Shown here: one piece after another, positions 34,363 through 45,619 of the stretch
Position numbering within the stretch: the stretch's first letter is position 1
Layout of the letters: each line of letters begins with the position of its first letter
Assembly (NCBI RefSeq): GCF_037126465.1
Contig: NC_088209.1
Coordinates: 24,495,146 to 24,559,145 of the forward strand
Length of the DNA: 64,000 nucleotides
Direction: 5' to 3'
From: Ornithodoros turicata
Taxonomy: Eukaryota; Arthropoda; Arachnida; Ixodida; Argasidae
Made by a program: the position numbers and the translations under genes
The notes under the pieces: generated by a model
The model's input: the letters and a program-made list of their open reading frames with translations, nothing else
Told to the model about the DNA's origin: nothing
Databases searched by the model: none

Positions 34363-35639
34363 GATAGCCTGATTGGCTGTTTGTTCTCTCTTCCACCGGA
34401 AAAAAGGAAATAAATTCAAATTCAAATAATGAAAAACGTTACCTACACACGCGGCTTCAAAGCAGACAGAACATAACAGAACACCCTCTTAGCGTCGGTC
34501 GTTTTTGTGCGTTACATTCCCGGCTGTCAGGCGCGATACAAGGTGTTTCGAGTTCTTTACGTGTATCTATACGAAGGCGAGCCCTATATTAGATGGTCAC
34601 CTACGGCCCTCACGGGAACGGCTAACCTGGGCTGTCTGAGCCAATATCTTTCTATATAGAGTGATGTCAAGCTACGCACGGAAACGTTCTCTGTGAACAG
34701 AGCGGCACCTCAACGGCCGATGGCACCAGATCGGTTTGTTCTCATTACCAGATCACTCTACGTAATTGAAGGCAGATAGCTTAACGGAAGGAGTCAAGAC
34801 TTTCCCCTCCCAATCAACTACGCCCTTTGTGTGTTTTATGACTTTAGTGCGAGCTTCGGTTTCTCTTTCTTTATTTCTTTCTTTTCTTTTTCCTTTTCTG
34901 TTTTTTTTCTTCTTCTTTTTTTTCGTGCTGTGGCAGTACAATACGGCACGCCGGAAGAGAGCTGTTTCTGCAGAGCAGTGTTGCGGATTGCATAATATGC
35001 AGGAATTCCCGATTGAGTTGGAGACACTGTCGACGTCGCGGGAGCTCTATGGGGCCCAGCGACGTCAACAGCAGCGTAGATTCGTCCGTGACACCTGTGG
35101 AGAGAGTGAAGGACGAAGAAGTCGCAATGGCACCTCAACTCGTGTGTGCGCGCGCGTCGGAGATCGGAACATTGCTCATTAGTGCAACCGCATTTGGACG
35201 CGTTTGACAGTACACGCAAAGATGCAGCCATCCTCCTCCCTCCGTGCACTGAACCCTAACTTAATTATACTTTGCAAGCATCACGATAAACTTGTCATAT
35301 AGTTAAGGTGGTCTACGTTGAAGACAGTTGAACTATTTTACTAATAACAGTCAGAATAATAGTCTAAATTGTACCATAATTCGCTAACTGAATCCTCAAA
35401 CCTTTGAGAAATGATGCACCAATTACTGTGATGCTAAACCAGATATTTATTTCGTACGAGCCAAAAATGACACGCTACATATTTTCATCAACTTACCCCA
35501 CCCTATTGGTAAGTTGAGGTCATCAAAAAATTAATGCCGGATTTAAATTTTGTCTTTTGTTTGGGCCAGCCGAAACGGTCCGCCACGAGTAGTGCACATG
35601 GAATGGCAGTGACACTGCATCATAACGGTGAGGTCCTAT

Positions 35640-35935
35640 TTTATTAGCCGAGGAGCACAAATGAGCAAATTGGAAGTCAATGCTCGCGAAAGTTACAGAT
35701 GGGACAAAAAAAAAAGGCCCCTCTTACTTCGACCACATCTGCAAAACAGCGTCTCACGTCTTTCTAAAAAGCCGCGCGCAGAACGTCAACACGTTACTTC
35801 AAAGGCCAGACAGCGACTGCGCTCACCCTGGTGTCACAGACGAGAAAAAAATATTGCTAAGAAAATGCCAAGCGAAAAACCCAAACTGTCCTCAACTTGC
35901 CCCCGTCTTCAAGAAGCCCCACTTTCCCTAATTGG
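35640..35935 (+). other. Possible decayed coding fragment
   Basis: Two overlapping plus frames are open; one reads GPSYFDHICKTASHVFLKSR and NCPQLAPVFKKPHFP before a TAA at 35932. The sequence has protein-like codon use for about 80 codons but matches nothing I recognise. It may be a piece of an old transposon. Confidence 0.2.
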
Positions 35936-36149
35936 GACTTGGAAACTGTCAAGAGAAAATTCATGCAGGACAAACAGCTCCTCTAAACTCAAGAGGAAAA
36001 TGGTTGCGAAGTCAAGCCGGGATCGTCTCACGACTGATGGCCACGTGTAGTCCAATAATGTACAACCGTTGCACGCCTTAGTGCTTGTACGGGTCGGTAA
36101 GTAGGACAGTGAATGGCGCATCTCCCTCATGCTCTTTCTCTCAATTCGA

Positions 36150-36235
36150 CTACGACGACATTGATTGATTTGTAAAAGAAAGAAAAAAATGGAGATCTTA
36201 GTCTAGAACCACTCGGGACTGGCTACTCCAGGACG
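36150..36235 (-). repeat. Short retroposon 3' end, minus orientation
   Basis: The plus strand reads TTGATTGATTTGTAAAAGAA, then AAAAAAATGGAGATC and CGGGACTGGCTACTCCAGGA. This is the complement of the T-rich tail and TGGAGTAGCCAGTCC of the family. A further minus copy lies at 23683-23760. Confidence 0.5.
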
Positions 36236-36954
36236 CGTTATTCAGAAAAGAAAGGGAAACCACACAAATCTATACACTTTGAAACGGAAGGGAAACGGAA
36301 TGGATGAAAACATCACCACAAAACTTGGCACCAAAAGCAACCGTGTAGGAGCATCCACGTGCGAAATCTCAATGCACAAAAAACAAAGAGCGTCACAAAG
36401 TGTCGTTCTCTTTGACGACGACGTTCTTTCTCTCGATTCGACTCATTAGGATGTAAAGCAGCAGGAGGCTGTTGAATTGAACGGATATCTTCGAACGCTT
36501 TTAGCGCATTCTTAACAATGGCCATGAAGGCGTGCCTTGTCGGCAGTGATTGTCCTCGCATGAAAGCTGGAAGGCACATGAATACATGGGGACTGTACGT
36601 CCAGAATGGAATGAGAATTCCTTCGTTCGGACTGCTCGTGCCTATTCATAGCGTTCATGCAAGAACAGGAATTTCGCTGTTCAGACGTCATGAGATCTCG
36701 CGCGTAAAATGCTAGAGTGGTAAAATCGGAATCGTGTATGATCGCGTTATTTCGACTTACGGAACGCGTGGCGGGTTGTGAAACCACGTATTTTAAGGTC
36801 TCCTCAACAATGGCCCGTGTAACGGAGTTGTAGCTGAGACAATGAATCATAGAAGGACGACAAAAAACGAAGAAAGCCAAGCAACAAGCCACACAACGTA
36901 CATAATACAAAAGGAATGGGATTCATTCGTTCGTTTCTCATCATCTCATCATCT

Positions 36955-37105
36955 TTCTGTACTTTCTGTGTGAAGCGTACTGGGGTAGTCAGTTCGACTT
37001 CGTCGAAACTCACATCCTGTTTTTTCCCCTTTTTTCTTTATCACATCACCATCATCATCATTCGTTCGTTTTTTCTTTTACAAATCAATCAGTCAATCAA
37101 TCGTT
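36955..37105 (+). repeat. Short retroposon 3' end, same family as 4285
   Basis: GTACTGGGGTAGTCAGTTCG, ACTTCGTCGAAACTCACATCC, a T/C-rich run, then CACATCACCATCATCATC and AATCAATCAGTCAATC. The match to 4285 is clear over about 60 bp. Confidence 0.6.
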
Positions 37106-37249
37106 CGTCTCTTGGTTCGTGATTTGTGCGCGGAGGAAAGCGCAATTCGCGTTTTCCCTATTCTCTCATTCTCAAGAGTATGATCGTTTGAGCGACGTGA
37201 CGTCACAATTAGAATTCCGCCAATCACGCCCGTGGTTTCAGCGGTGGTA

Positions 37250-37545
37250 CACACAGAAAAATAACCGTTCGAGAGAGAACCTTTTAAAGTTATTTGGCTT
37301 GTCTGTCTTTTTCACTTTTAAAAGGTATAGGAGGGGATATGCGTAGCCATTCTTTCGTTCTCAAAGATGGGAAAGGCTCAGAGAAAGGTTCTTCCTAGTG
37401 CAAGAACTTTTCTTATCCTTGAGAACAAAGGAATGGCTAAAGATATCCTGGCGCCCTACTTTTGAAGAACCTTTTTACAGAGAAAAATACGGAGAAGCCG
37501 AAGAACTTTAAAAAGTTCCTTCTCGAACGGTTATTTTGCTCTGTG
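37250..37545. mobile_element. MITE with about 40-bp imperfect TIRs and TA duplication
   Basis: The left terminus CACACAGAAAAATAACCGTT and the reverse-complemented right terminus CACAGAGCAAAATAACCGTT continue with CGAGA(G/A)(A/G)GAAC. TA is duplicated at 37248-37249 and 37546-37547. The 296-bp interior contains a second inverted pair around GGAATGGCTA / TAGCCATTC. There is no ORF. Confidence 0.8.
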
Positions 37546-37724
37546 TACAAGTAGTATGGTTCCTTGGTCAATTCGCGAGCTCCAAGCAAAACCTGACATG
37601 CCGGCTTTCGTCACCACCACCACCATCACCTGACATGAAGACTGGAACCGGACACACGGAGACTCCGTTGTCTCTGGTTGCAGCCTTCAGTATGCATCAG
37701 CTTGTCTAGCCCTCTCTCTTTTGT

Positions 37725-37806
37725 CGACCTGACATGAAGTTCGATGAAAGATGGAAGTCACTGAAAAGGTTAGCCAGCTGTAGGACTCGAACCCACATCT
37801 TCTGGA
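37725..37806 (-). repeat. tRNA-like SINE fragment, uninterrupted B-box copy
   Basis: In complement: ATCCAGAAGATGTGGGTTCG, AGTCCTACAGCTGGCTAACC, then CAGTGACTTCCATCTTTCAT. It is the reference for the split copy at 40533-40935. Confidence 0.7.
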
Positions 37807-37894
37807 TCACAATTTCTCATGAAGTTCGACGTCGTAAAAATCCTTACACTAACCGAATCTGTGAATAATAATAATAATGGTACCGTGCTATTAC

Positions 37895-38095
37895 ACGTAA
37901 GGTTTGTCTTCGCAGTGTGGTGACATGTTGCACGTGCCGCAGGGTAGGACTGCGGATAATTTGAACCACCTGGGGGCGCTGGAAGCAATGTTTACCTCCC
38001 CCACATTTCTACCGCCCCCGGCCAGGATCGAACCCGCGATCTTGAGCTCAGCAAGCCAACACGTTACCGACTGAGCTTCTGAGGACACATTCCCC
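37895..38095 (-). repeat. tRNA-derived SINE, Ruka-like head with a divergent body
   Basis: In complement the head reads AGAAGCTCAGTCGGTAACGT (A box) and ATCGCGGGTTCGATCCTGGC (B box). The body has CAGCGCCCCCAGGTGGTTCA and AATTATCCGCAGTCC. It is related to the copy at 27186. Confidence 0.75.
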
Positions 38096-39844
38096 ATACC
38101 GAAAAAGCCAGAGTCGGGGCAACACAAATGACGGTGTGTATTGTCGCTTCTGTTATCGTCTTACCACGGGCCCAGACATAGGCTTTTTCAGTGCGGAGCT
38201 CCTCCATAGCCAGCAATGCATGCAATAGATTATCCAGAATCGCAAACATGGGGGGTGTCGCCAAAAATGGGGAAGGTGTTGGGGGGGGGGGGGGGTCTGG
38301 ATAAATCACCGAATGCATGCATTTATGCCATAATATCACGTCAAGAAACCTTACCGGTGTCTTAAGAATGCCACTGTAAATGCCAAACCTGAAACGTAAT
38401 TAATATGCAGGGAATACTTCGAGCGACTTGAACGTTTCCCTGCATAGCACTAAGCGATAGAGCGTGCAGTATCCTCGCAAGAAAAGCTGTGGATTGAATC
38501 GTTTCCATCAAAGTCACAGCATTCGCATAGCAAAGGGATAAATTGAAATCTGCTCGCTACCGTTCGTGCAATAATAATAGCAAATAAATAAATAAATAAA
38601 TCGGCATTGTATAAACCAAATAAGAGGGGAGTCGTGTTTGTTTTCGGCGCTTGAAAACTCTGTAGTGAATTGTGTGCTGTTGACAGAGTGTGTTTGGGTC
38701 TTTCGCGAGTTGTGTCACAGAGTTCCTTGTCTTCCTTCCCCTTTGTTATGGGGGTTCAGTGTGGGTGTAGCAAAATTCGCCAACTTCAGTTTTGCCTCTC
38801 TCTCTACACTTGAATCCTTGAAAAGTACATTTAAACAGTCGCTTGCGCGCCACTTTATTACTTTCCACTGCATCAGCTCTGATGTTGCCCATGTTATAAC
38901 CTGTTCTTTGTTGTAACGAAGGAAGGAAGGACAGGACCGGGTATGCTTCGCTGCCTTTATAGTGTTCCTCTTACAAGCTGTGCGACGGTGCAGTGTTATT
39001 GTGCCCCGTTCAATCTCCTCGATCTTCGGAGTGATATATGGTTGCCGAGCAACAATTGCGACCCTCTCCGAAGTTGCTTCCCCCGTGAGAGATCACAGTC
39101 TCCCTCGGTCTTTAAATGAGAAAAAGTGCGCCCGTCCGTGTTGTATTTTATCACCACGTATAGCAGTATTCTGTCTTCTCTCCCCTTTTTTCTCTCGCCC
39201 CCTCCCTCCCTCCTTCTATGCATTTGAGTAGCGTGTGCAGGAATTTGCTTTGCTCTGTCTTCGAATAAACTTCAAAGGGCCGGCGTATCTGCGTTGAATC
39301 ATTGACCGCTTCGGCAATTTTCGTTCAGTGGGCAAGTGTGAGGTATACATCACTTACTGGCACAACCTGTAAGAACAGCTCTCAATTCGCAAGAATGACA
39401 ACTAGGAATGGAAGACTGCACCTACCTTTCTCGTTTTCTTATTTTTATTCTAATACGGTGAGACTAGTCTTTAGTACGCCTCACATCACGTACACAAAAT
39501 GTTGGGTGTACATGCACCGACGGGGTCAGCAAGGAAATCGCAGGCGCCAGAAAAACGCCATCAAGTCAAAACGACCAGCAAGCCGCGAGAGAAACAAGAA
39601 AACACTAAAACAATCCTACACTGAGGACTGGCGTTCGAGACAGAGGAAAATACAGGACATTAGCAAAGAGGGGATACGTCCGTGACATGTGAAACACATA
39701 GGATACGGAAACATATCCCGCTCAAACGGAACCTTAACTGTATCATCAACCATGTATGTCATCGGTCATATCTCGTTTTTAAATACGTGCACATCATTTT
39801 TGTATTCAGCATTTACTACCTTTTACTGCCTTTAAACACCGTCT
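38096..39844. other. No gene seen
   Basis: It contains a G-run at 38280-38295 and an AAATAAATAAATAAAT run at 38582-38601. A stretch at 38800-38860 (FASLSTLESLKSTFKQSLAR) faintly recalls the end of CR1-like elements but is too short to call. Confidence 0.4.
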
Positions 39845-40160
39845 CGGCTCCACCTCGTCTTCCCTCTGCCCCACTTGTGGAGTGCACGTCTGCCACGTTA
39901 TCCTGGCTTGGGGGCAATATCACCACGAGCGTGCACTAATGGAAGTTTCTATGCAACGTATTGACAAACGGCCGTTTAACCTCGCGAAGATCCTCGGACC
40001 GTGGTCGAACGCTGCCCACCAGATTCAAGGCTTTCGTCTTCTTGCGGAGTGCTTGCGCTCCACCGGTCTGGTGACGGATCTCTGAAAGTGCCCCCTCCCC
40101 CGTCATCATCCCCTCATCCGTTCCCAATGTGCAATAGGGCAGTGTACCGCTTCAGCAGCG
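39845..40160 (+). pseudogene. C-terminal fragment of a related non-LTR retrotransposon
   Basis: One plus-strand frame reads CPTCGVHVCHVILAWGQYHH, a decayed version of the terminal CCHC segment. It then gives MQRIDKRPFNLAKILGPWSN and ends at TGLVTDL with TGA near 40085. The order zinc knuckle, arginine-rich spacer, RPFxLxKILGPW and final helix matches the intact copies, but the sequence is more distant, suggesting a second subfamily. Nothing upstream of the knuckle is recognisable. Confidence 0.6.
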
Positions 40161-40309
40161 GTGAATCGCCCACCTCATCATAATCCAATGTATGTGTGTG
40201 TTGTATTCAGCAACAGCGTTAAAAGACAAAGCGATTTCGCAGTGGGTGCGAGAGAAATGAGAGAAGTAAGAAACAATCTACTCCTTCAACTCCCTAGAAA
40301 CTCTCTGTA

Positions 40310-40382
40310 TGAAAGATGGAATTTCTTAGGCACTTGAGGTTTTGTATGTATTTGTACTTTCTATGTGTTCCAGCCTCATGTT
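40310..40382 (+). repeat. Tail of the same tRNA-like SINE
   Basis: GAAAGATGGAATTTCTTAGG is followed by CACTTGAGGTTTTGTATGTA and TTTGTACTTTCTATGTGTTC. The match to 40863-40925 is nearly exact over this stretch, about 550 bp away in the same orientation. Confidence 0.7.
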
Positions 40383-40532
40383 CAACAGTTGCCGCTTGCG
40401 TCGATCCCTTGGTATGATTGTGTGTATGAGTGAGAAAAATGTAAGAGTGAAAGGGGGATTGAGTGAGAGAGAGAGAGAGTGGTTGATTTGTCCCTTCAGA
40501 TGACGCGCCTTTGGAGGTCGCTGGGGAGGTGT

Positions 40533-40935
40533 GTTAGCTTAGCTCAATTGGTAGAGCCCTGGACCGGAAATCCAGAAGATGTGGGTTTAGATTTTATTGG
40601 ATTTAGATTTTTATTGCTTAGAAACAGTATAGTTCAAATACATGAAAAATTAGGCTGAGAGGGCAAGGCCTGTCGAACAGCCGAGGAAGAAACACGGGTA
40701 TACAACAATGTTACATGAGTCTTGTGAGGATTGTCCAGACAACAAAAGATGAAGAGCGCTCAGGTGGAGGTTAAACGGTAGACGAAAAACGAAAATACGT
40801 GTTATGGGGTTATGGGTTCGAGTCCTACAGCTGGCTAACCTTCCCAGTGACTTCCATCTTTCATCGTTAATTTCTTTGGCACGTGAGGCTTTGTATGTAT
40901 TTGTCCTTTCTATGTGTTCCAGCCTCAGAAGATCA
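40533..40935 (+). repeat. tRNA-like SINE split by a 225-bp insertion
   Basis: The 5' part GTTAGCTTAGCTCAATTGGT (A box) continues to CCGGAAATCCAGAAGATGTG and stops in the B box at TGGGTT (40587). The sequence resumes at 40813 with TGGGTTCGAGTCCTACAGCT, GGCTAACC, CAGTGACTTCCATCTTTCAT and GTATGTATTTGTCCTTTCTA. The intact order is confirmed by the minus-strand copy at 37725-37806. A tail-only copy lies at 40310-40382. Confidence 0.75.
40588..40812. mobile_element. 225-bp insertion inside a SINE, with TGGGTT direct repeats
   Basis: The hexamer TGGGTT flanks the insert (40582-40587 and 40813-40818), as expected for a target duplication. The insert begins TAGATTTTATTGGATTTAGA and has no terminal inverted repeats, so it may be a retroposed sequence. 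I do not recognise it elsewhere in the window. Confidence 0.5.
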
Positions 40936-41089
40936 GTTCACTCTCTGTGTAAGTTATAATGACATTATTGCACTGACTTAAATCCCCCATATTTTTTTTT
41001 TACTTTTTCTATCACACCACACATCATTGCGCGCTTGCGAACGGGACAAGCGTAAGCGCACTGAAATTTCAAATAACTCAGAAAAAAGG

Positions 41090-41150
41090 TGCTCACGTCA
41101 GGATTTGAACCTACACCATTAGACCTTGATTCCTTAAAGCCCTAGACCTA
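41090..41150 (-). repeat. tRNA-like remnant upstream of the retroelement copy
   Basis: In complement it reads GTCTAGGGCTTTAAGGAATC, then GTAGGTTCAAATCCTGACGT, a B-box-like GGTTCAAATCC with tRNA-like spacing. It is too degraded to be a gene. Confidence 0.35.
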
Positions 41151-41174
41151 CATGCCCTTTTGGGATTTCAGTGG

Positions 41175-41826
41175 AGTTTCAGTTCTGGTGAGAGGAGACC
41201 GCCGTTCAATTCTGCGACGCCTAGAGACACTCCCGGCTTCCCGACAATGGACAACCGACATTCTTCCCCCCTCTATGTTGAGCAGAGTTGATCCAACGCT
41301 CGCTTTCCGCATGCCACGAAACACCTCTCGTCAAGATGCTGCATTAATCCACCGAATGCGCCTCCATGTGGCCTTTACAGCTCAGTGGCGTTACCGCTTG
41401 AGACAAGCGGTAACGCCACTGAGACAAGCGGCTGAACTGAGACCGCGACTGAAGCGGCGGTAACTGAGACAAGCGGCTGACTCTCCCACCTGCTGCCACT
41501 GTGGTGTTCTTGAGGATCTGGAGCATATCCTTCTTCATTGCCCCCACTACCACCATTCCAGAACCACACTCTCCGAGTCTCTTCGTCAGCTGGACTCTCG
41601 CCCCTTCTCCCTATCGAAATTGCTTGGTCCCTGGCCTAATCCAGCCCAGCAACGTTCTGCGCTCAAAGCTCTTCTGACATTTCTGGACAACATCGGACTT
41701 CGATCGTTATTGTGAAGGGGCTCGTTATTTTATTCCCCACATTCCCACCAGCAATGTGGTAGAGTATCACCTGTGGCGATGAACCTCCCTACTCTCCAAA
41801 GCCAAAATAAAGTTGTTGTTGTTGTT
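41175..41826 (+). pseudogene. 3' fragment of the RNase H non-LTR retrotransposon, internally rearranged
   Basis: The copy begins near LVRGDRRSILRRL and continues through SRVDPTLAFRMPRNTSRQ to FTAQWRYRLRQ. There it is interrupted at about 41400-41480 by a palindromic and partly repeated segment built from its own sequence. It resumes at TCCHCGVLEDLEHILLHCP, runs through LSESLRQLDSRPFSLSKLLGPWP and ends at GLRSLL with a TGA stop near 41714. The 3' UTR has the CACCAGCAATGTGGTAGAGT block and ends with AAAATAAAG followed by GTT repeats to about 41826. It is 5'-truncated and not functional. Confidence 0.8.
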
Positions 41827-44610
41827 GGAATTTCGTTGTTTCTTGGACGTTGGAAGCTTATGTTTTGTGTCGTCCATGTTTGCACTATGCCTCGGCTAAT
41901 TCTCGCTGGTTTGCAGTATACACGTATACTCTTTAAGATGTTCAGACCACATGGCGTATTTCAAGCTTTAAACGTGCATTTTGACGAAACCCAGTTCATA
42001 TATCTTGCCTACTATTTACATATCTTAGTATCAGAGGAGCGCACAGCACTGCACAAAGACAGAGGAGAAACGACCAAGGATGTAATAGGACGAGGGAGCA
42101 CGATGTACGACGAGGGAGTTACGTAATACTTTACAGGTCGTTAAGGTAATAAAATGAAATTAAAATGAAATGACAAGCGCTGTTATTGCTTATCACACGA
42201 AACCGGGATATTCCGTCCCTCTTTCCTGTGGTAAAGCAACGCACAACATCTCTAACACAATGAATAAAAGGGCCCCTATCCTTGATGACACATCTAGGCA
42301 ACTCTGTCCTTGCGTCGTGTTGTGCGCTTCTCTGATACCATGGCCCTCTGATAGAAGACCAATTATCGATCCTTCGGCATATCTTACTTCGGCAACCGAA
42401 CGTTCGTATCGAGACGACGACCTCACCATTCCTCGTGTGCATCAAAACTCGAAAGAGGATATCTGCTGAAATGAAGCTCACTCCATGCACGCGCCAAGCA
42501 ATTAAGCACCGCGGCTTTCACGGACCACTGCGGCCGTCGTTCGTGGGAGGGCGCTGTGGTTCTAAAAATAGGTGTCGCTGCGGTTCACGCACAGAAGGCT
42601 CTAATTGCATAACATCTCGCGCCGAAGGTGGCTGAATGCGATTACCCTACCTCATTTGTAACCTAGGTAATGTCATTTCCCTGCAGAAATTTGTACGAGG
42701 ACTTCCTACGGGATGTTGATAACTAAGCGATAGATAGTCGCTGTGGTTTTTTTTTTTTTTTTTGAAAAGCAAGCCGGCGTGTTTCCTGACTGACCTTCCC
42801 CCCTTTTCCTTCCTTTCTCTGCTTTCTTTCTGCCAATAAGTGCCCCCCATATAGTCCCTATCTGGTGCTCGCTATCGCAGGCATTGCGGTTGTATTTTCG
42901 TTTGGTCTTTGTGTTTGTGTAGTGTTCACACGGGTCCTGGTGATGCGATAGAAGGTACAGTTTTTAATTAGGCTTGACGTTCCGCCTGCAATATCAACTT
43001 GATATTGCACCTCTTTGCCTGGCCTTTCCTTCTAATCGTTAAACACTTTCACATAACAAGATGGTTTTTATAACTGATAATACGGGGCTTTACGTCGCGA
43101 GACAACTATGATCAAAGAAATTGCTACGTTACTTTCTATGCCATTACTGTCAGCGGCATGTTTATTTTCATGTTGTCGTAGTGGGCGTTTCTTACTTTTC
43201 ACTTCTCGGCACATACGAGTACACGTATATGTACAGACGCCGTCAGACCGGAACGTTATGCGCGAGCGCGCAGCTTGCGCAGGCCCGCGGAACATTCGCC
43301 GCTAGAATTGATACTAGGTCCCAGCGCGCATGCAGCCGTGCCGGTGGCGATCGTATGTACGAAGCAGAGCTTCATTGTAGGTACGATAACCGGCCCAGCC
43401 GTGCATGCCGAGCGTCCTTGTATGGGGCAAACCTATTTCGTACCTATGTCAAAAATGCAGTTTTGCACCGAGGTGTCAATGCTGGAGTGTGTGGCGTAGG
43501 GATATACCTTGCAGGACGCATATCATACGCGTATTCTGTATTCTTAACGGAAGCTTTCGCTAATACCGCCATACAAGGTAACAGGAACAGAATCAGCGCA
43601 TCAACGTGATCAAACACACATAGTATAGCCAACGCTCGAAAAACGAAGCCTTACGAAACGGAGGCTACACATTCTCTGCGAGAAGCTCTACCAACTGCGA
43701 GCGGATCAGTATGGACCACATTGCAGATGCGTGCGAAACAGAAGCTAGAGCAGTGCTGGGACGGTCATAGTAGTGTGGTTCTGTGATTATGAAGTCCATC
43801 TCTTCTATTGTACGTTCCGCAATGCTATTCCAGACAGAAATTACGATTTCTAGTGAGACAATTCTTGAAAACAAATCAATACGTTATCTTCATTGGCAGA
43901 TGGGGCATTTCGTCATTACGACGTATCCATTCGTCATTTTGACGTGAAATTCCCCATTACACACACCTCACAATCAGCGCGCACTTGTTATTCTTTCTGC
44001 GTTGCATTGCGAGCGTTTTTGAAATGATAGGCATTGGGTACAGAATTTTTCCTACTTCCAGTAGCCTACGAGATTCACAAACACCAACCCCTTTAGAGGC
44101 CCTTTAATGCCCTGTGCGCTGTGAATTTTCTATTCGTGCACATTTCGTCCTGCAGTTAGAAAGCGAAGTCCGCACGGCCCGAGGCAGTCCCCTGTAAAGC
44201 GTGCTTTCACTGCGCTGTGGCAGTGCGCGCCGGAGAAGCGCCCAACTAATTTGTCTCTTCCTGGTTCTCCGAACGTGTGACGTTGTTGTGCTACTGTAAT
44301 GGATTATAATAATAGTGAGGCGAACCATTCCGCTTTACTTAACCACACACCCGAGGAGGATAGTAATGAATTGCAATTCAGAATTAGGAATGCAGAGGTA
44401 GGGTGATTACATAAAGTGGTCAGAAACTGACCCTGCGCACAGGACATTGCTTACCTCAGCCAGCACAAACCTATTCTCCGCATCACCCTCGCAACGCAAG
44501 TTAAGTAGCGTTAACCGAGTGCTGAGATATTCCAGAGGTGGTTACTCCTGCGAAATGCGAGAGTACCTCGCCATTCGCAGGGGCCAGAGATAATTACGAG
44601 GTATTTGCAA
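41827..44610. other. No gene seen
   Basis: It includes the minus copy of the purine-rich repeat at 42745-42850 and a short SINE-end-like TTTACGTCGCGAGACAACTA at 43090. The 162-codon frame at 43121-43609 overlaps others on both strands and has no motif. Confidence 0.45.
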
Positions 44611-44670
44611 ATATATATATATATATATAAAGTAAAAAAATAGCCGAAGCTCTGTAGCTGCACGTTGAGC

Positions 44671-44949
44671 ATATGTTTACAATTTGATCGTGCACTCCCA
44701 GCCAAGGACAGCTGTTTCGCTCTACTTGGAGCTCGTCAGTCTGGCGTAGGGAAGTGACACGATCTTGGGTCGGCACAACCTCCACAGCGGCGGCCTCCAC
44801 AGGTGGCGTCGTCACCGTGGAACATTGACGTCTCACCGAGACGCACTGTTGTGCCGACCCAAGATCGTGTCACTTCCCTGCGCCAGGCTGACGAGCTCCA
44901 AGTAGAGCGAAACAGCTGTCCTTGGCTGGGAGTGCACGATCAAATTGTA

Positions 44950-44956
<7 letters not shown>
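44671..44956. repeat. Large hairpin: two 109-bp inverted arms bordered by TA repeats
   Basis: The arms 44671-44779 and 44848-44956 are near-perfect reverse complements (for example AATTTGATCGTGCACTCCCA and its complement), separated by a 68-bp loop. TA dinucleotide runs lie outside both arms, at 44611-44630 and directly after the right arm at 44954-44989. No gene is present. It could form a stable cruciform or hairpin RNA, and may be the remains of a foldback element. Confidence 0.85.

Positions 44957-44989
<33 letters not shown>
44954..44989. repeat. (TA)n microsatellite
   Basis: Uninterrupted TA dinucleotides directly follow the right arm of the hairpin repeat. A shorter TA run lies at 44611-44630. 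Confidence 0.95.
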
Positions 44990-44992
<3 letters not shown>

Positions 44993-45339
44993 CCACGCGC
45001 ATTGCCTTTGAATGTCGTGACCGCAATCGCGCACAGAGTACGGCGGAATGTATTCTGCATACTCATATTTGGTCGGGGTGATCAAAAGAGTTCTGCGGCA
45101 AATTTTGTTCGCGTGAATAAGAAAAGAGAAAGAAAATGCAACTGACACAAAACAATGAGATTTGTAAAAGTCTTACAGCGGTTATATGATGGTGCGGTTA
45201 TATGATGCCATCATCGTTTGCGGATAGACATATACCGTTTTCAAATCCGTCCGGCTAAATTGCGGATAAAACCGTGCTTCTTCCCGCATCCGCGATATCT
45301 ACAAATAAGCATTAATCTCTCTGCTGACGTCCCTTACAG

Positions 45340-45513
45340 CAGCAGAGCCGTAGGAAGGTGGGGGGAGAGGGGAAGGAGTTCAATCCTCCCCCACACTGAA
45401 ATTGGTCCTTTGTTAGTGAACTGGGGAGAGGGAAACGAGAGGGAAATCCTCCTCATCCATGTAAAGTCCCCACGGAACCTCTCTCAAAATAGTTTTCTGG
45501 CTACGCCACTGGC
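45340..45513. mobile_element. Possible MITE inserted in a GCGGAT-rich repeat
   Basis: The right end CTGGCTACGCCACTGG matches (complemented) the widespread CCAGTGGCGTAGCCAG terminus of many arthropod non-autonomous elements. The left end CAGAGCCGTAGGAAGG is a diverged form. The surrounding DNA is rich in GCGGAT/ATCCGC words (45220-45300 and 45535-45600), as if a single repeat had been split. No target duplication could be fixed. Confidence 0.4.
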
Positions 45514-45619
45514 TAGACTCAATATCCCTGCAGATGCGGATGCGGTTTCGGATGTTACTACGGTTTCGGATACTTTTTCGGATACTGTCAATCTTATCCG
45601 CCCTCACCACTAAAGAGGG

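Noticed and set aside
43121..43609. 162-codon open frame as a gene
   Set aside because: Overlapping open frames occur on both strands and no motif, signal peptide or splice context supports it.
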